A stretch of DNA of 64,000 bases from Sciurus carolinensis (GCF_902686445.1 NC_062213.1:8987241-9051240); one strand, 5' to 3'; shown: positions 45,203 through 57,065, counted from the stretch's first letter. The notes: a model not told the origin generated them from the sequence alone. Numbers and translations are program-made.

Positions 45203-45641
45203 CAATCTTGTTGGGATTGAAGGTTGTGTCCTCCTGAATTCCTCTTGAGGCGCTATCCACCATGTGTGCCTGCATTTGGAAATGGGGCATCTGAAGCAAG
45301 AATTGGAAGTAATTAAATTTAAATGAGGTCAAAAGGGTGGGACTCTGCTCTTCTTGAATTAGTGTCCTTACAAGAAGAGACACTGAAGATCAATCTCTCT
45401 CTCTCCCTCACTGCCTCCTTCCTTTCTTTTCTCCCTCTCCCTCTCCATCTGCATGTACCAAGGAGAGGCCCTGTAAGAGCATAACAAGAATGTGGCCATC
45501 TGCAAACCAGGAAGAGGGCCTCACTGGAAGCAGAAAACATCCCTGCTTCCAGCCTCCACAACTGAGAAAAGAGCTTGTTATTATTAGGATATTCGGTCTA
45601 TGGTATTTTGTTATGCAGCCTGAGCTGACTAATACACAATC
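45203..45641 (+). mobile_element. MLT1-type MaLR LTR with 5-bp target duplication
   Basis: LTR at about 45208-45636. Landmarks in order: 'aaggttgtgtcctcctgaatt', 'tttaaatgaggtcaaaagggtggg', 'cttacaagaagagacactga', 'gcaaaccaggaagagggcctcac', 'ggtattttgttatgcagcctgagctgactaataca' phrasing at the end. CAATC occurs on both sides (45203-45207 and 45637-45641). A pyrimidine-rich tract (45393-45450) has grown in the middle. It is solo, with no viral genes. Confidence 0.85.
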
Positions 45642-48600
45642 AAAACAGTAGGATGCCTGGGGCATAGAGTAGATGCATTTTTAGTTTTTTGAGGAAGCTC
45701 AATTCCTAAAGGCCTCGCCTCTTTGTAACATCATATTCGATATCAGTTTCTGAATGGATCTAGGACACCTACTCAAACCACTGCACTGCCCAAGGAGTGC
45801 TTATCAGCTACATATGCTCATGCCTAAAGTAAATATCACCAAATAGCAAATATGTATGCTTTTGAGAGCATGCCAGCCTTGATTGAAATTTTCAGTATCT
45901 TAATGCACAGATGAATTCTCTTTAGTTCACATCTTTGTAAAATCACTGGAGTGGGTAAGAAGGTTTTCTTCATCTTCGGGGTTATTTAGGGGCATGTATG
46001 TTCTCAGACCTAACTGTTGGATGTGTGAGGAAACCTGGAGCTCCCTTGCCTGCAGTAAAGGCAGAAGGTCCTGGGAGGGCTCGGCATCAAGGCATCCGAG
46101 GTCCCCCAGGTGCGGGCGGCATGTGGCAAGGTCCTCTGTTCCTGAGAGCACCCGCCTTTGCTCCTGCAGCCCTACACGGGCTCTCTATTTGCTGGTGATG
46201 CAGAGTTCTCTTCCCCCTGTGAATCACTTTTTGACACATGTTTCAGGCAGACTTTGATTTCTTTTCCTCAGCCTGAAGATCCAGACACAGCGTTGCACTT
46301 GTGGAAGAGAGGGAACACGCTACATGCCTCTTCCCTTCCTGGCACCTTGCAGAGACCCACACATTCCTCATGCCAGAGCCAGTTCATCATTTGACATCAG
46401 ACCAATTAGCTCGGAGTCTGCTGGCTCATCTATAGAGAACTCTTCCAATGGCGACACCCAAGGATTCAACATAAATAAATCTTTGTGTGTGAACATTAAG
46501 TTGTATAATGTGAAAACCTGAACTGCCTTTTTGGAAAAATCATTCAATTAAATGCTATTAAAATGCACACACTTTGCAACAGGAGAAACACTTGTGTACC
46601 TGGTGCTGCCAGCAAGGGGAGGCAGAGGGGCACCCGCGCTTGGGTGCTGCCCTCAGGTTACCTCGAGTGGACTTGCACAAGCCTGGACCATCTACTCTTT
46701 GACTTGGATGAGACAGACACAAGGAAGCTTTGGCTGGGGTATCTGTCCTCATCGCGCTGGCCCGCAGTCTAGCTCACTTGCGGTAAAGAACATTTAGTGT
46801 CTATAATTACTTAATTACCCTTGTCTATTTTTGTCGACAAACTAAAAGTCAAGTCACAAACATAGTTAACGAGATAAGCAGGAAATTAGGATCTCTACAA
46901 AGCCATTCCCATTTGCCATAATGAATTCTGCTGATTAAAAAGCCCTAACAGACTCGTTAGTGTCTTTTTGGTTGTTCCTGATCACTGAGTTTCTCTTAGA
47001 CTTTCCCCTTTGCCCAGGAAATCCAGGGAAGGGTCTGTGATGACGCAGAGGAGGGCTTGGCAATCACACAGGGTTGGAGCTGAAGGCATCTCGGTGGGCA
47101 TGGGGCCTGTTCTTCATAGATGGTTGACCTAAGATTTTGAGAAAGGAACAAATTAGTGCAGGTTTTGAGCCATGGACTCCTGTCCAGTGCTGTTCTCAGT
47201 ACTATACAGTAATTTCTCCTCACCCTCAAAGCGTCTCTGACTCTCTGGATGGTTTCCCAAACCCATGGTGAAAGAGCAACCAGCCTTGGTTCCTGGTCAA
47301 CTCAAGATTTCCCCACGTTCCAGGGCATGTCCTCCATGCCAGCTCAGCTTTGAATCTCCACCTCAACACAGCCACCAACCATGACAGGCAGCACAAGGGA
47401 AAGTTGGAACACAGACACCAGAAACTGAACACCTCCACCAAGAACCCCTCCCAGCCCGCTTCTGTTCCAAAAGCACATCATGCAGCCTCAAAAGGCCAGC
47501 AGCAGACACGGCTTGCCCAGGTGACCAGATAAGGGGATGAGGGGATCAACTGTCCTGGCTGCCTGGGACAGCAGGTGTACATCATCCCCAAAACAAGACA
47601 GTCTCAGGCAAACAGGAAGTTAGTCACTCTAGAGGAAATGAATATTGGTGAACGTAGTGTCTGCTGTATCCACACTGCAAGATTCATGTTTTTGAGACTG
47701 AGCAACTTTCCCTGAGAGAAGGAAACAATACTGACCTAGTACATTGGCTGGGAGGCATGGATGACCTCATGCTGTGTTACTTGACAGACAGATGGGTTCA
47801 CAGTGCAGAGATTCAGAACGGGAGAGTAGACTAAAATTCCGCAAGAGTTGATGTGTTGATGTCATAGACTTGAGCCCAAGGTAGTCTGGAAGTGGACTCC
47901 CTCCTCTTTGAGTCACCTCAGTCTTCTCTCTTGAGGTTTTCAACGGTTTGGAGAGGCCCACCCACACTATGGAGGCTAATCTGTTTTACTGAAAGTCTAC
48001 TGACTTAAATGTTGATTATATTAAAAATAACTTCACAGCAACACCAGATTGGTATTTAAGCAAACAAGTGGGTATCATGGCCTGTCCAAGCTGACAAAAT
48101 TAACCACGACTCATGCATACAATATTTTGAGTAGTGTTGGCTTTCAGTGTGCATCAAATAAAGGTCAGGATCTTTCCTTGGCTTTCTTTCCAAGTATTTA
48201 TAAATTTATTTTATTAGAGGTAGATGCTGATATTAAAAACTCAAAGAAAAATATTGTGGAATGAAATTTCACAGTGTAAATATTCTTCTGCCTTATTTTG
48301 GCTAATAATACTTATTTTGCTTAAACACAATTAACCCTATCATGGAGAAGTTCATTAATAAACATTAATTAAACACTCATTAGATGCTCAGAACTCTTTG
48401 GCACACTACAAATAAGAAGGCAGAGTCTACTATTGTCAGAGACCCCCAAGCCAGGGAAGGGGGCCCTCATGGAAATGCACTTCTACTTCAGCATTCATAG
48501 AAGGCATCCTGCAGATAGTGCGGCAGGAGAAACTAATGTTGCCTAGAAGCTCGGGAAGAGTTCCCGGGACTCTGCTTTTGTGCTCACGGGCGGCATGTTA

Positions 48601-48849
48601 GAAGTAGATTAGGCATAGCCCCTTGCACGTGAAGAGCTAGAGAAGGTGGAAGAACGTTCTTGGTGTCATCCGGCTATGGTAAGACATCTCTTTCCCAGAG
48701 AGCAGAGCGAACAGAACGTTGCCTTTCAAAATCCCATGGACCTCCTCACCTGGTCCTTTAAACATGCCTGCAGGCACCTCTGAGCCTTCCCGTGCACCGT
48801 ACACCTACCGGGGCTCATGTTCATGGTTCTTCCCCTCCTATACCCCCTG
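45642..48849. other. Unassigned DNA, one candidate conserved block
   Basis: No gene or clear repeat recognised. The AT-rich segment 46790-46990 has several homeodomain-like sites and is discussed as a candidate conserved element. Short frames only. Confidence 0.4.
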
Positions 48850-49140
48850 GGTTATCAGGCCAAATCCACGTGTGCCTCGAGGCTCAGTGGTGTGGAAGCT
48901 TCCTAGGCCACCTTCCATCCTTTGCACAAACTTACTTTATGCTCTGAGCTATCATGTGGCACGGGACTTATTTTTGCGTGGCCTGCAGCACTCTGTGCTG
49001 TAACAGTTCATGTACATCTATGTCTTGGTCCCGTAGACGCTGAGGTCCTGCAAGACAGGAGCCATGGTTTAAGTACCGTTTAGTCACAGGGTCCAGCCCT
49101 GTGGCCAGCACTTGCTGGATGGAATTAATATTTTGCAGAT
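48850..49140 (+). mobile_element. L2 LINE 3' end (sense)
   Basis: The end shows the L2 pattern: 'gacgctgaggtcctgcaagacaggagccatgg' phrasing, 'agggtccagccctgtggccagcacttgctggat', then a short AT-rich end. It is strongly diverged, as expected of an ancient mammalian L2. Confidence 0.65.
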
Positions 49141-49560
49141 GACAAACAGGAGCTAAATACTCAGCTATTGTTGAGTAGAAGCAAATGCGTTGTGTGTTAA
49201 GTTCAATATGTGTGACTGTTTAGGGTTGGTGTTTCTCATGATGTCCCTGTCATAACTGGTAATGATGCAGAAGAAGACCAATGTGCTGAATCACTTTTCC
49301 TGAGGCTCTGGAGGGAGCTGTGCACCTTCTATGATGTGACTCCAGACCATGGGGTCACTGACAACAGACCACTGCCTTTGGGACTAATGGAAAGGAAGAC
49401 ACAAATAAACCTTAGCTATGACTTAAAGGCTCTGGGGAATGATGTCTCAAACACACACAGCTACAACCCAAGACGGGAAAGGCCAGGAAAGTGCTTTAAA
49501 TTTTTTCCTTTATTTTTGGAACAAAGTATCATTTTAAAAACTTATTCCCTTTATTTGTTA

Positions 49561-49664
49561 CAGGTTTGCCTTTTGGAGGGGAGGGTGTCAGGAATGTGCT
49601 GGGGACCTGCATGCTAATCAGGGGCTCTGCCACTGAGCTGCCCCCACACCCAGGTTTGCCTTTT
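49561..49664 (-). mobile_element. ID-like SINE insertion flanked by a 14-bp target duplication
   Basis: The 76-bp insert (49575-49650) contains the diverged antisense ID body: 'tgtgctggggacctgcatgct', then 'ggggctctgccactgagctg'. It is flanked by perfect 14-bp direct repeats 'caggtttgcctttt' at 49561-49574 and 49651-49664. The usual T-rich tail on the left is nearly absent unless the TTTT shared with the duplication counts as tail. Confidence 0.85.
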
Positions 49665-50029
49665 AGGTCTTGTTTTCTCCCCCAAACACATTTTGGTTTA
49701 TTGATCTCCTTTATCTTTCTTTTTTTTTCCTCCCTCACATGAATTTTCGTTTCTATCTTTGTCATTTTCTGCTTCTATATTTTAGGTCTTCTGCCTACAG
49801 AAATGTATATAAATTATACATATAAACCTAATTAATTTTTTAAAAAATGAACAAGTGCATGTGACCACAGCTCTGATCAAGAGATCAGGGAGGACGTCAG
49901 CAGCCTCAGAAATCCCCCTCGTGCCCCGTGTGATGTGGTTATGGCGCCCCAGCTGCTCCGGTTGGTGCAGGGGTATTCAGAGTAACACGGATGGGTGAGC
50001 TGACCAGCCCACCTTGTTAATGGACGGCC

Positions 50030-50345
50030 ATAGTTGTAACTGCAGGAAGGGGGCCTGGCTGGAGCAGGTGGGGCCCTGGGGCTGCCCCGGAAGGGTGCAT
50101 CTTCCCTGCGGCCCCTCCCCTCTTCCTCTCTGCTTCCTGGCTGCACTGAGCTGAGCATCTTTCCTCCACCACGCCCTCCTGTCTTGATGTCCTGTCTCAC
50201 CCTAGGGACCAAGGGCCTCACACATGCCAGGGAGGTACTCACAGCCCACTGTGAACTAACCCGCTGGAACTGGGAACCAAAATAAACTTTTCCCCCTCCA
50301 GATTGTTCTTGTCAGATATTTGTGATGAAAAACTGACTGATGAAT
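50030..50345 (+). mobile_element. MaLR-type LTR, 3' portion (sense)
   Basis: 'cctctctgcttcctggctgcactgagctgagc' phrasing, 'cctccaccacgccctcctgtcttgatgtcctg', an AATAAA at 50281-50286 and 'attgttcttgtcagatatttgtgatg' follow the order of the 3' two-thirds of a rodent MaLR LTR. The 5' part before 50030 is lost or unrecognisable. Confidence 0.72.
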
Positions 50346-50574
50346 GGCCCTGCTCACTTTCACTTCCTTTATGAATAATCACCAGCTGACCTTCCAGTCG
50401 CATGAATTAGTTGAATTTATCTTTGCAAGGAATGCTGATCAGTCATAGAGTATTCACTCCTGTGGATCTGGATTCTTCAATCCAATAGTGTGTTGTAATT
50501 TAAACCCATTTTGATGTACATACATCTACATTATATTTTTCATTGATACATAATTTTCCTTGTGACAAATAATA

Positions 50575-50907
50575 AACATACCATCAACTTTCCATATCCA
50601 TGAGATCCTTATTCACAGATTCAATGAGCTAGAGATTAAAATATCAAAAAAAGCATCTATAATTTTTCTTGTCATTATTCCCTAAATAATATAGTACAAC
50701 AGTTATTTATATAGCATTGATCTTGTATTAGGTATTGTAAGTCATCTAGAGGTACTGTAAAGTACATGGGACGATATGTGTAGACTAGGTACATGGTGTG
50801 TGCAAATAGTATGCATTTTAAATAAGGGACTTGAGCATTGGTGGATTTCGGTGTCCGCAGGAATTTCTGTAATCAATCCCCCATAGACTCCAGGCGGTAA
50901 CTGTACT
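50575..50907 (-). mobile_element. Tigger/MER2-type DNA transposon fossil
   Basis: 'aatttttcttgtcattattccctaaataatatagtac' phrasing, 'tgtattaggtattgtaagtcatctagag', then 'aagggacttgagcattggtgg' and 'atcaatcccccatagactcc' is the antisense of the nonautonomous TcMar-Tigger (MER2-like) element. The two ends look like decayed inverted repeats. No transposase coding region is present. Confidence 0.82.
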
Positions 50908-50914
50908 GTGATTT

Positions 50915-52200
50915 ATTTTTCCATTCTTTACTACATGGAAATTCACATTTTTAATATTAGAGATACAAGGTCCATAGGACTGTTCTCACACTTGCCTGTG
51001 GCTCATTGGGATGCAGGTCGCCGGATGTGCGTCTGGAGGTGGAAATGTCGAGCCACGGTTTATGTCTCTGTCGATACTGCCAGACAGTTTTCCAGAGGGA
51101 CGTGAGTGGCGATTGTTTCAAATCTTTACAAAGCTGCTCGTGGAGGCTTTTCCGTCTCAGCTCTGGGATGGGGGAGTGACATCTCCTTTAGGAGTTTGCA
51201 GGTCACTAACGAATTATTTGTTGAGCACCTTTTCAATGATCTTTCCCTTTTAGTTGAAACACCTTCACTCTTTTTTAATCAACTTTTTAATTTGGTTGTC
51301 TTTTACTTATCAATTTGCGAGCACGGTGCATATATTTTGGGTCAGGCTTTTGTCAAGTATGTCTCGCAAATATTTTCTGTCACCTAATGACTTTTCTTTC
51401 ATTCCCTGAACAATGTTTTTGGATGTAAACGGAGTCCTTAGTCTAATGCAGTCTATATTTCAGTTTCCTAGTCTTCTACAGAAGTGGTGACTTTCACATG
51501 AAGGACTCTGTTTGTGGTCAAAGGTCCCTGAACTACTCTCCCTGGTTGGCTGACAGGAGCATCGCCATTTTACCTTGTGATTCACATGTAGATTTGTCAC
51601 CTCTTTGTCTTCTTGCATAGTAACAGGTAGAAGTCAAGGTTGTTATTATTATATGACTGTGTGGCTGTGTTTGGACATATGGACAGTGAACGGACTCAGG
51701 GACAAGCAGACTGCCTTTCTGCATCCGAGCTGCACTGAAGCCACCATGGTGAGTCAGGGACGTGGGTCCAAATCTACAGTTGATTGGGTCCCATCGTTTA
51801 TTTTTGCACTAATCTGTATTATGTTAATGACTTCAGCATTATAAAATTGTTGCTGTCTAGAGGCAAAAGTTCTTCACATTTAATTTGTTTTCCAGAACTG
51901 TTTTGACACATATCCTGGCTCCTTGCATTATGACTCAAATTTTAGAAGTATCTTCTTAAGGTTTTATAAAATATGTGCTTCACTACACAGATTAGTTTGG
52001 AGAGGGCTGCCATCTTTACCATATTGAGTCACTGGTGCGGGAATATGCTGGATACTTGGGTTTTATATAGACATGATATTTATTAAGATATTATTCAGTT
52101 TGTTAAAATGTTTTGAAGTTTTTAATGTAGGAGTCTGGTGTATATTTAATTACACATCTTTTCCTGAGAACTGTGAAATGATATTCTAAATGGTATATTT
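50915..52200 (-). mobile_element. Ancient L1M LINE-1 (antisense)
   Basis: 3'UTR-like antisense sequence with 'gccagacagttttccagaggg' and 'gagcaccttttcaatgatc' (51070-51240) runs on into antisense ORF2-like text ('attgggtcccatcgtttattt', 'gccatctttaccatattgag') to about 52190. It is strongly decayed. A separate L1M copy follows. Confidence 0.7.
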
Positions 52201-52650
52201 AAAAATTAAATTCTAATGAGTTACAACAAGAAATGCAGATACTGTTGATTATTTTAACAGATTTTAATGGACTTTATTTTGGGAGAAAGTTTTAGATTTA
52301 TAGAAGAATTGAGAAGATCGAATGGAAGTCCCAAAATCCCAACTAACCCAGCTTCCCCTCTTATTCACACCTCAATCAGTGTGGCATATTGTTACAATTA
52401 ATACAACAATTTTAAAAGTTATTACTGACGTCCGAAGTTGGCTCAGTTTCTGCAGCTCTCCGGTGTGAGATGCCCTGGGTCTCACCAGGAGGCCTTCTCT
52501 GTCCCAGCAGGCCCACCAGGACCCACATGGCCTTTAGCTGCTGTGTCTCCTTAGGTTCTTCCCAGTGTGGACTTTTTCCAGACCTTTCTTATTTTTGGTG
52601 AACTTGACTGTTTTCAAGAACGCTTACTGGTAATGTAGTTTTAGACTGGT

Positions 52651-53115
52651 TGTATCATTTAGATTTTTGTTGCAGTTGCATAAGCAACTTAAAGGAGGAA
52701 AGATTTACTTTGGCTCATGGTTTCAGAGGTTTATGTCCATGGCCAACTGGCTCCATGGCTTTGGAACTGAGGCCAGGCCAAACATCATGGTGGAAGGATG
52801 GGAGCTGAATGGCTCACCTGGTGGTGGCCAACAGCAGAGAGAGAGACAGAGAGAGAGAGAGAGACAGAGAGAGGGAGAGACAGAGACAGAGAGAGAGAGC
52901 AGGGGAGGGGAAGGGAGGTGAGGGGAGAGGAGGGAAGACACACGGGTTCACACTGACACTTTTAACTCTAACCCACTATGACATGGACTATTCCAGCATC
53001 CCATGTATTTATCTGTAAGCTCAAACTCCGGCATGAGAAACCTGCCTCCTTACATCCACCATTCACTTACTAATCGTCCAATCTAGCACAGTGGATCATT
53101 TGTGTATCGACCCCA
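52651..53115 (-). mobile_element. MaLR-type LTR (antisense) with GA expansion
   Basis: Same LTR type as at 14831: 'ggctcatggtttcagagg', 'catggccaactggctccatgg' and 'gccaaacatcatggtggaagg' in order. A GA/CAGAGA tract of about 65 bp (52835-52899) sits where the copy at 42366 has a short CT tract. The far end is diverged, so the right edge is approximate. Confidence 0.78.
52835..52899. repeat. GA-rich microsatellite inside LTR
   Basis: Imperfect (GA)n with CAGA interruptions. Both strands are open through it, producing arginine/glutamate-rich frames that are artefacts of the repeat. Confidence 0.92.
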
Positions 53116-54176
53116 GTGCCCTGTTATGCACAGTTTCTTTTGTCTTTAGTCTTTCAGATTGCACTGCTCTTTAGATCAGCTCCTTCCTCCCCACCCTCCT
53201 CCCTGAGGCTGTGCCATATATTCACAATACAGCGCAAGTCTTTGGTCAGAGTCTAGGTTCCTCCTGGGATTACCCAGCTTTTTAAGTAATTTTTTCAACT
53301 TAAAATATTAAGTTTGTCTCTTTGTGTGGTAAAGTTCTATGGGTTTTGACAAATACGTGACAAGAAATGTCATGCATCATAACACCCAGCATGATATAGC
53401 ATAATCCCACTACCCCAAATACCTGTGCTTCACCTGTTCAACCACTCCCATTCCTCCAAAGCCTCCAGCATCCACTGAGAGCTCTTACTGACTCCAGAAT
53501 TTTTATAGCCAGAATCATACAGTATATAGAATTTCAGTTCTTGCTTAAATCATGTAGTGACATAAGCTTAGCATGTAAGTTTTATCTATGTTTTCTTGAG
53601 ATGTCAGACCCCATTGCACTCTTATTGCTGAACAATATTCCATGGTAGGTACTTACCATTGTTAGTTTATCCATTGGAAAACATCTCAGTGGCTTCCAGT
53701 TCTTGGAGAGTATTAATAAAGCTGTTCTAAAATTCACGTGCAAGATTTTGTGTGAGTGTAAGTTTTCTAATAGTTTGGATAATATTTAGGAGCCCAATTG
53801 CTGAATTATAGAGCAAACCTGTGCTTGGCTTTGTGAGGACTTGAAGACTTTCTTCCAGGATGGCTGTCCTGTTTCTCCCTCTCACAAGCCACCTGCTGTG
53901 CCCTGCATTTGGTGCTGTTGGCTTCTCTGATTTGAACAGTCCTTCTAGGTGTGTAGTGGCCTCTCATGGCTCTTAATTTACAATGACTAATGACAGACTG
54001 CTTTGAACATCTTCTCACTTGCTTATTTGTCATTTTGAACTTGTACCTGAAGTTGCGGGCTTGTGAGACTTGATGTACCATGTTTAATAAAATTGATTTT
54101 GTTCATTGTTAACTTTTCCCCAATTTCATGAAGGAAAACTTTCAGTATTCCATCATCAATAACACAGTTTAATAAG

Positions 54177-54180
<4 letters not shown>

Positions 54181-54215
<35 letters not shown>
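54181..54215. repeat. (GT)17 microsatellite
   Basis: Pure GT run of about 35 bp, probably length-polymorphic. Confidence 0.95.
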
Positions 54216-54216
<1 letters not shown>

Positions 54217-54239
54217 ACCCATCTTTCAATGTAGATTTC

Positions 54240-54900
54240 ATCTATTACCCTAAGGAAAATTTCTCTTATTCCTAATTTCCTATCACTTCACCAATGACTT
54301 TATTACTATAAAATATGAAATTTTCATGATTTCTAGACAGATTAGCCTGCTATTTCCTTTCTGGCAATCTTATTACCAGGTTTTGGTATAGAGTCTAGAC
54401 TGGTATGATAGAATCTTTTTCTTCCTTAAGCATTTGGAAGAATTCACAGACTGAGTCATCTTCTCGTGGCAATTTTCTTTTAGGACGATTAAAGATGTAC
54501 TATAGCATTGATTGGATGGCTATAAGCTTGTGCACATTTTCTATTTTCTCTTAGGTCAGTTTTGGAAAGTTTTACAGTTTGCGTAATGTAAATTTTCAAA
54601 CCTGAGGGCAAACCATCATTTATACTTGTCAAAATAGTGTCTGTCTTATTTGTAGCGAAATCCCTTTTCCATTCCCCATGTTTATAATTCAGAGTTTCAT
54701 CCTTTTCCTGATCAGTTTTTCAAAATACCTGTGGGCTACATTCTTTTTTTTTAATAATTTATTTATTTTGATTCATTGTAAACAAATGGGGTACAACTTG
54801 TTTCTCTGGTTGTACATGAAGCAGAGTCATACCATTTGTAATTTCAAACGATCAGCTTCTGCTTGTTCATTTTCTCTCCTGTGTTCCCTATTTTTGTCAG
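54240..54900 (-). mobile_element. Old L1 ORF2 fragment (antisense) carrying a younger L1 end
   Basis: 'ggaagaattcacagactgagtcatcttctcg' phrasing and 'ttttctcttaggtcagttttggaaag' belong to the antisense reverse-transcriptase region of ORF2. A younger 3' end interrupts it at 54745-54845, and ORF2-like text resumes after it. Confidence 0.65.
54745..54845 (-). mobile_element. Short rodent LINE-1 3' end (antisense)
   Basis: A T-run is followed by 'ttgattcattgtaaacaaatg', 'gtttctctggttgtacatg' and 'gcagagtcataccatttg', the same terminal sequence as at 20553. About 100 bp, 5'-truncated. Confidence 0.83.
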
Positions 54901-55160
54901 TCTCTACCCTTGTTCCCATTTTGTTCTAGGAGAAAGTCTTCATTTTCCATTCCTCTTCAAACTCGTTGAGAAGAACACACAGATTCTTGAATTTCCACCT
55001 TTTATCTTTCCTAATACATGCAGTGATGGTTACAAATTCAGTTAAAATTTTACTATAAGTTTTGATAATCTTATTTTTGTTGTCATTTACTTCAAACTAT
55101 TTTCTAATTTCAGTTAGGATTATTTTATTGACCTGTGCATGACTTGTAAATGCACGTCTT
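54901..55160. other. Unassigned AT-rich DNA
   Basis: May continue the decayed L1. No gene seen. Confidence 0.35.
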
Positions 55161-55269
55161 TTTCTTTCTGTTGCTGTTGTTGGCGGTGCTGGGAATTGAA
55201 CCCAGGACTCCACACTTCAGGCGAGTGCTCTACTTCTGAATTGCCTTGCCAGCTCTGAGTGCATGTCTT
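55151..55269 (-). mobile_element. ID SINE (antisense) with target duplication
   Basis: Body 'ggcggtgctgggaattgaac' then 'cgagtgctctacttctgaattgcc', preceded by a T-rich tail. Flanks 'tgcacgtctt' (55151-55160) and 'tgcatgtctt' (55260-55269) match at 9 of 10 positions. Confidence 0.87.
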
Positions 55270-55309
55270 ACTTTCTAAATTCATGGGATACTATACAGTA
55301 ATGTATTTC

Positions 55310-55485
55310 ATTCTGGGGACTGAACTGGTGATCCTCTGTCACTGAGCCACTTCCCTAGTCCTTTTAATTTTTTAGTTTGAAATGACAGGTTCTCCCTAAG
55401 TTGCTAAGGTTGACCTCTAACTTGTGGTCTTCCTGCCTGAGCCTCCCAGTTGCCGGGACCACAGGGTGTGCCTGTGTGCCTGACT
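55310..55485 (-). mobile_element. B1-dID SINE (antisense)
   Basis: The ID-like half comes first ('ctggggactgaactggtgatc', 'ctgtcactgagccacttcc'), then the B1-like half ('taagttgctaaggttgacct', 'gcctgagcctcccagttgcc', 'ccacagggtgtgcctgtg'). This mirrors the sense copy at 17404. Confidence 0.87.
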
Positions 55486-57065
55486 GCTCAGGAACATGTC
55501 TTTATAAAAGTGCTTTCTAGCTTGTTTCCAGTTTGTTGAGACTCTAAATTACTTTAATCTTTGAAATTTTTAGAGACTGCCTATTGTTCATAATTTAGTA
55601 AATGTCCCATACATACACATTTCAAAAGATTGTGTTTCTCCTAATTGTTGCATATGGCATCCTATAGATATCGATCAGTCCCATTTATGAATTCACCATA
55701 ACCAAATAAGTAAGCGAGCTGTTTTGAAATTGATTTGCTCTCTTTGTAATACTTGATTTATTTTGTTTCTTCACTCATATTCCTAGCATTTATTTTTTTC
55801 AGGGTCCCTAGATAACATCCGGGTTACCTTATGGGAATTCCTCTTTCCTGGCCACCAAGAAGTGTAAATTACCTATCTGGCATGACGCCTGTGGTACTCC
55901 ACTGGCCTCCTGTGGGTCCTCAGGCTCCTGGATGGGCGCGTCTGTTCATGTTCCCTCGGCTTCCCGCTTGGGAATTTCTTGGGTGAGGTGGTGGAAGCGG
56001 CCCGGCTCAGGATTTTCAGTTCTGTGACATCCCTGATCCTCGATTGTTAGCTATTTCAGAAGCCGTGGGACTCCTTTGCTGGGAGAGGGCTGAAATCCAC
56101 ATCCCTCCTGCACTCATTAGGGCCTCCCTTCTGTTCTGTTTCTTGGCCTCGTTACCTGGAGTACTTAGAAGGAGGTCAGTGCTTTGCAGGACAATGGGAC
56201 ACAATGTGACATAGAGTGACTCACTCCTTTCCCTTCTCTCAGGGGCTCAAATGCTCCCTTGGTGGCTCTCACACAGATTCGTCTTCGTTATTTTTATAAT
56301 TCATCCATTTCTTCTCTGTGCTCTCAGCAGGGGTTCTGGACTGCGACAAGCCAGCTCTTCATTACCAGAACTTGAACTATGTTTTTGTTTGTTTGTTCCT
56401 GGCTTCTTGAATTGAACCCATAACTCATTTAATTCCCACTTTGCTTGTTTTTATAAATAAACACATATCAGGCTGTTTCCTCCTAAATATCACATGAACT
56501 CCATCTTGCAGGCTTTCACTGAGTGCTTTCATGGTTCATTTCAAAATATTTCACAATTTTCATTGTGATGTGTTTCTTTGCCCCTGTGTAATTAAGGGAG
56601 AATATTTTTAAAAAGTTTTACACCCATGCTTTTACTTGTTAATTTAAAAAGATATTTGTTCATTACTGCTTTGGGAGTGATTTAAGTCACTCTCAGAGAA
56701 TGCACCCTCACAGATTGGCTCTGGAACCAGCACCTCCTCACCCCTGGGAGTTTGTTAGAAGAGAAAGTTCTCAAGCTCCCCGCAAAATGTTCTCAGTGGA
56801 CTCTCCAGGAATTCGTCCCAGGTCTCATGTGATTTAATAAGCTCTTTAGGTGATTCTTAGGCACAGAAAAGTTTGAGGAGCGGATGACTTCCATAGCGCT
56901 TATACTGACTTCTTTCAAGACTTAATATGTGAACATAAATTGTATGCATTGTTCCTACCTATGTATCTAATCTTGTTTTGTGATTATTTTTGGTATGTCC
57001 CTGGTCAGCAAGAGGTGAAAATAGTTTAAAATTGTTATTTTGATAATCTGTTAAAACGTTGACTT
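55486..57065. other. Unassigned DNA
   Basis: No gene recognised. Some parts (55500-55800, 56380-56660) resemble decayed L1 or ID remnants but not enough to call. Confidence 0.4.

Larger units (their letters stand above)
52205..54165 (-). mobile_element. Second ancient L1M 3' region (antisense), split by a MaLR LTR
   Basis: The two halves are 52205-52650 and about 53120-54165. Landmarks in consensus order: 'tttagatttatagaagaattg', 'cagtgtggcatattgttacaattaatac', 'gttctatgggttttgacaaatac', 'gccagaatcatacagtatatag', 'gaacaatattccatgg', 'gcccaattgctgaattatag', 'ctaggtgtgtagtggcc'. The break coincides with the LTR at 52651, so the L1 is the older element. Confidence 0.82.

Noticed and set aside
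37749..45641. Possibility of a complete endogenous retrovirus between LTRs
   Set aside because: The LTRs at 37749, 42366, 44075 and 45208 differ in type or orientation, and no gag, pol or env remnants are recognised between them. They are separate solo LTRs.
52723..53018. Arg/Glu-rich and Ser/Leu-rich frames over the GA tract
   Set aside because: Translation of a microsatellite inside an LTR. The same holds at 58850-59156.
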